From assembly GCA_010645155.1 (NCBI GenBank), contig JAAGOF010000064.1, positions 1,160,278 to 1,224,277 of the forward strand: 64,000 bases of DNA, given 5' to 3'. The notes under the pieces are model-generated. The model was not told the origin of the DNA. It saw only the letters and a program-made list of their open reading frames with translations, and made no database searches. Both the position numbers and the translations under genes were made by a program. Below, piece by piece: positions 62,701 through 64,000 of this stretch; the first letter of the stretch is position 1, and every line of letters begins with the position of its first letter. This stretch comes from Tigriopus japonicus (lineage: Eukaryota; Arthropoda; Copepoda; Harpacticoida; Harpacticidae).

Positions 62701-64000
62701 TGGGAAAGTCCAAAATAGTGGGTCTGCGAGACATCCATAGTACCGTGCTCGGGGGCCCAAAGCTCTTTGATCATTAATTTGTGGGCCCCTAAACCTACCA
62801 ACGTTTGTTTAATGGTCCCCTGACAACATGTAATCAAATTTGGTGGGCCTTGACCCAAAAGTGGTTGCCGACCCCTATGTTGGAGATTCAGTTTGCTCGT
62901 GAAAATAAATGGACTATAGATGATACTCTCGTAGCCTAATTTAAATTGAATATGACAGGAAAAAAAATGGTGAATATAAAATGTGGCAGATCTGGAATCT
63001 AGCAAGAAAACAACGTTTCAATATCTTACAAGCCCACCAAATTTTGGAACAAAATATTGCCCAAAAATGTATCATCCTTTGTAATTATTTTGAGACAGAA
63101 TGTAACGAAATCAGATTTTTTGCTAATATTGCTCACATTTTTCTCATTGATTACGAAACTCAACTTTTCCTGAGCTCCCATCATCTTTAAGTCTTACTTC
63201 ATGTGATAAACTAAAATATTTTGGTACAGCCAACAAATCTTCTTTACTCCCTTCCTATTTTGATTTTGTCATACATTTTTACAGATCATTCTGCGGGGGA
63301 TAAACAATTCTGCCAAAAAAATTTAAGTTTCCAAATTTTGTAATTTTGGACAAAAATTACAATTTTATAAATTCATTATAATAATAATTTAGAAGTATTT
63401 GGTGGCCTCAAAGATAAACTATATAGCTTTTTTTGTTTTACCCATAACATACGATGTCGCATTGTTTCCTAACCTTGATTTGGACTGATGCACTAACCTT
63501 TTTTCCAGATAATTGGCAATGGAATCATCTCATCAGAAACAATGCATCAACATTTTTTAAAATTTTCCCTATTTTTGTAATTTTTCGACAAAAGTTGGAG
63601 ATTTTTGTAAGTTTTTTGTAGCACTGGCCAAGACTGAAATTCACTGACCGATGTAATCCAAGTTTATGTTTTTAATCAAAGTCACTTGCCAGTTACCGTT
63701 AGATGTTGTGAACCACTGGTAAGTCATGTTTCATCAACTAGATGTGCGGTTCAAATTTGTCGATTCAAGTGACTCTTTAACTATATTTCAACTTTTTTTT
63801 TAACATTTTAGAATCAAATTTTGGCCTAAAAATATTCGAGGCCAAAATGACTCAAAATGTTTCCAGCTTTTCCAGCTCTAGTAGGCTCAATCGAGTGGAA
63901 ATGACCAGGTGTTAGTATAATTACAAAAACTTTAAAATACTCCTGAAATCGCAACATCGGCCGCCACTAGTAAGATTCGACTCGAGCTTGAGATCCTAAT
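59735..64000. other. AT-rich gene-free stretch
   Basis: Apart from the hAT-like element at 62629-62877 I see only short chance frames, a TGCTTGAA-type tandem near 61176-61204 and T-rich GCACTTTT motifs near 60.06-60.17 kb. No protein domain is recognisable. Confidence 0.5.
62629..62877. mobile_element. 249-bp hAT-like miniature transposon with 8-bp target duplication
   Basis: The left end CAGGGGTAGGCAACCA and the inverted right end TAGGGGTCGGCAACCA agree at 14 of 16 bases. The flanks TGTTAGAA (62621-62628) and TGTTGGAG (62878-62885) match at 6 of 8 positions, as an aged 8-bp target duplication would. CAGGGGT-type ends with 8-bp duplications are hallmarks of hAT elements. There is no transposase. 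The interior is rich in GTGGGCC, and a partial relative lies at 58350-58408. Confidence 0.85.

Noticed and set aside
1..64000. CRISPR array, operon, phage or bacterial defence system
   Set aside because: No regularly spaced direct repeats, no closely packed codirectional frames; the genes are spliced and metazoan.

Overview
The window is eukaryotic nuclear DNA from an invertebrate animal. It has GT-AG introns, an arthropod-style giant leucine-rich-repeat receptor, a three-exon regucalcin gene, and non-LTR and cut-and-paste transposon remnants. The overall look (moderate AT richness, abundant tetranucleotide microsatellites, chaoptin-like LRR protein) fits an arthropod, perhaps a crustacean, but I cannot fix the species from sequence alone.

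Layout. Positions 1 to about 25,000 hold no coding gene I can support. They contain microsatellites, small hairpins and one clean 520-bp nonautonomous transposon (10632-11151) with TA target sites. From 25108 to 49899 (+ strand) lies one large gene. It encodes a 1,889-residue type I membrane protein with a signal peptide, LRRNT, about 41 leucine-rich repeats, LRRCT, one fibronectin type III domain, a transmembrane helix and a long proline- and serine-rich cytoplasmic tail. It is split by a single 19.1-kb intron that falls exactly at the junction of the last LRR and the LRRCT cap. The intron carries an 842-bp terminal-inverted-repeat element, a 565-bp nearly perfect foldback element and several hairpins. 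Tail to tail with this gene, on the - strand (52633-56826), lies regucalcin/SMP-30 (307 residues, three exons, all metal-ligand residues present). Its second intron holds a 5'-truncated CR1/Jockey-type retrotransposon with an intact reverse-transcriptase reading frame, plus an inverted fragment of the same family's 3' end.

From about 56,900 to 64,000 the sequence is more AT-rich and gene-free. It holds hAT-like miniature elements and a 229-bp assembly gap (59379-59607) next to a CCGCCA-rich repeat.

The two protein genes are functionally unrelated as far as can be seen: one is a cell-surface adhesion or recognition receptor, the other a cytosolic calcium-binding lactonase. Their convergent layout means their 3' untranslated regions may overlap. 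Nothing here looks prokaryotic, and there is no CRISPR array, operon or rRNA gene.
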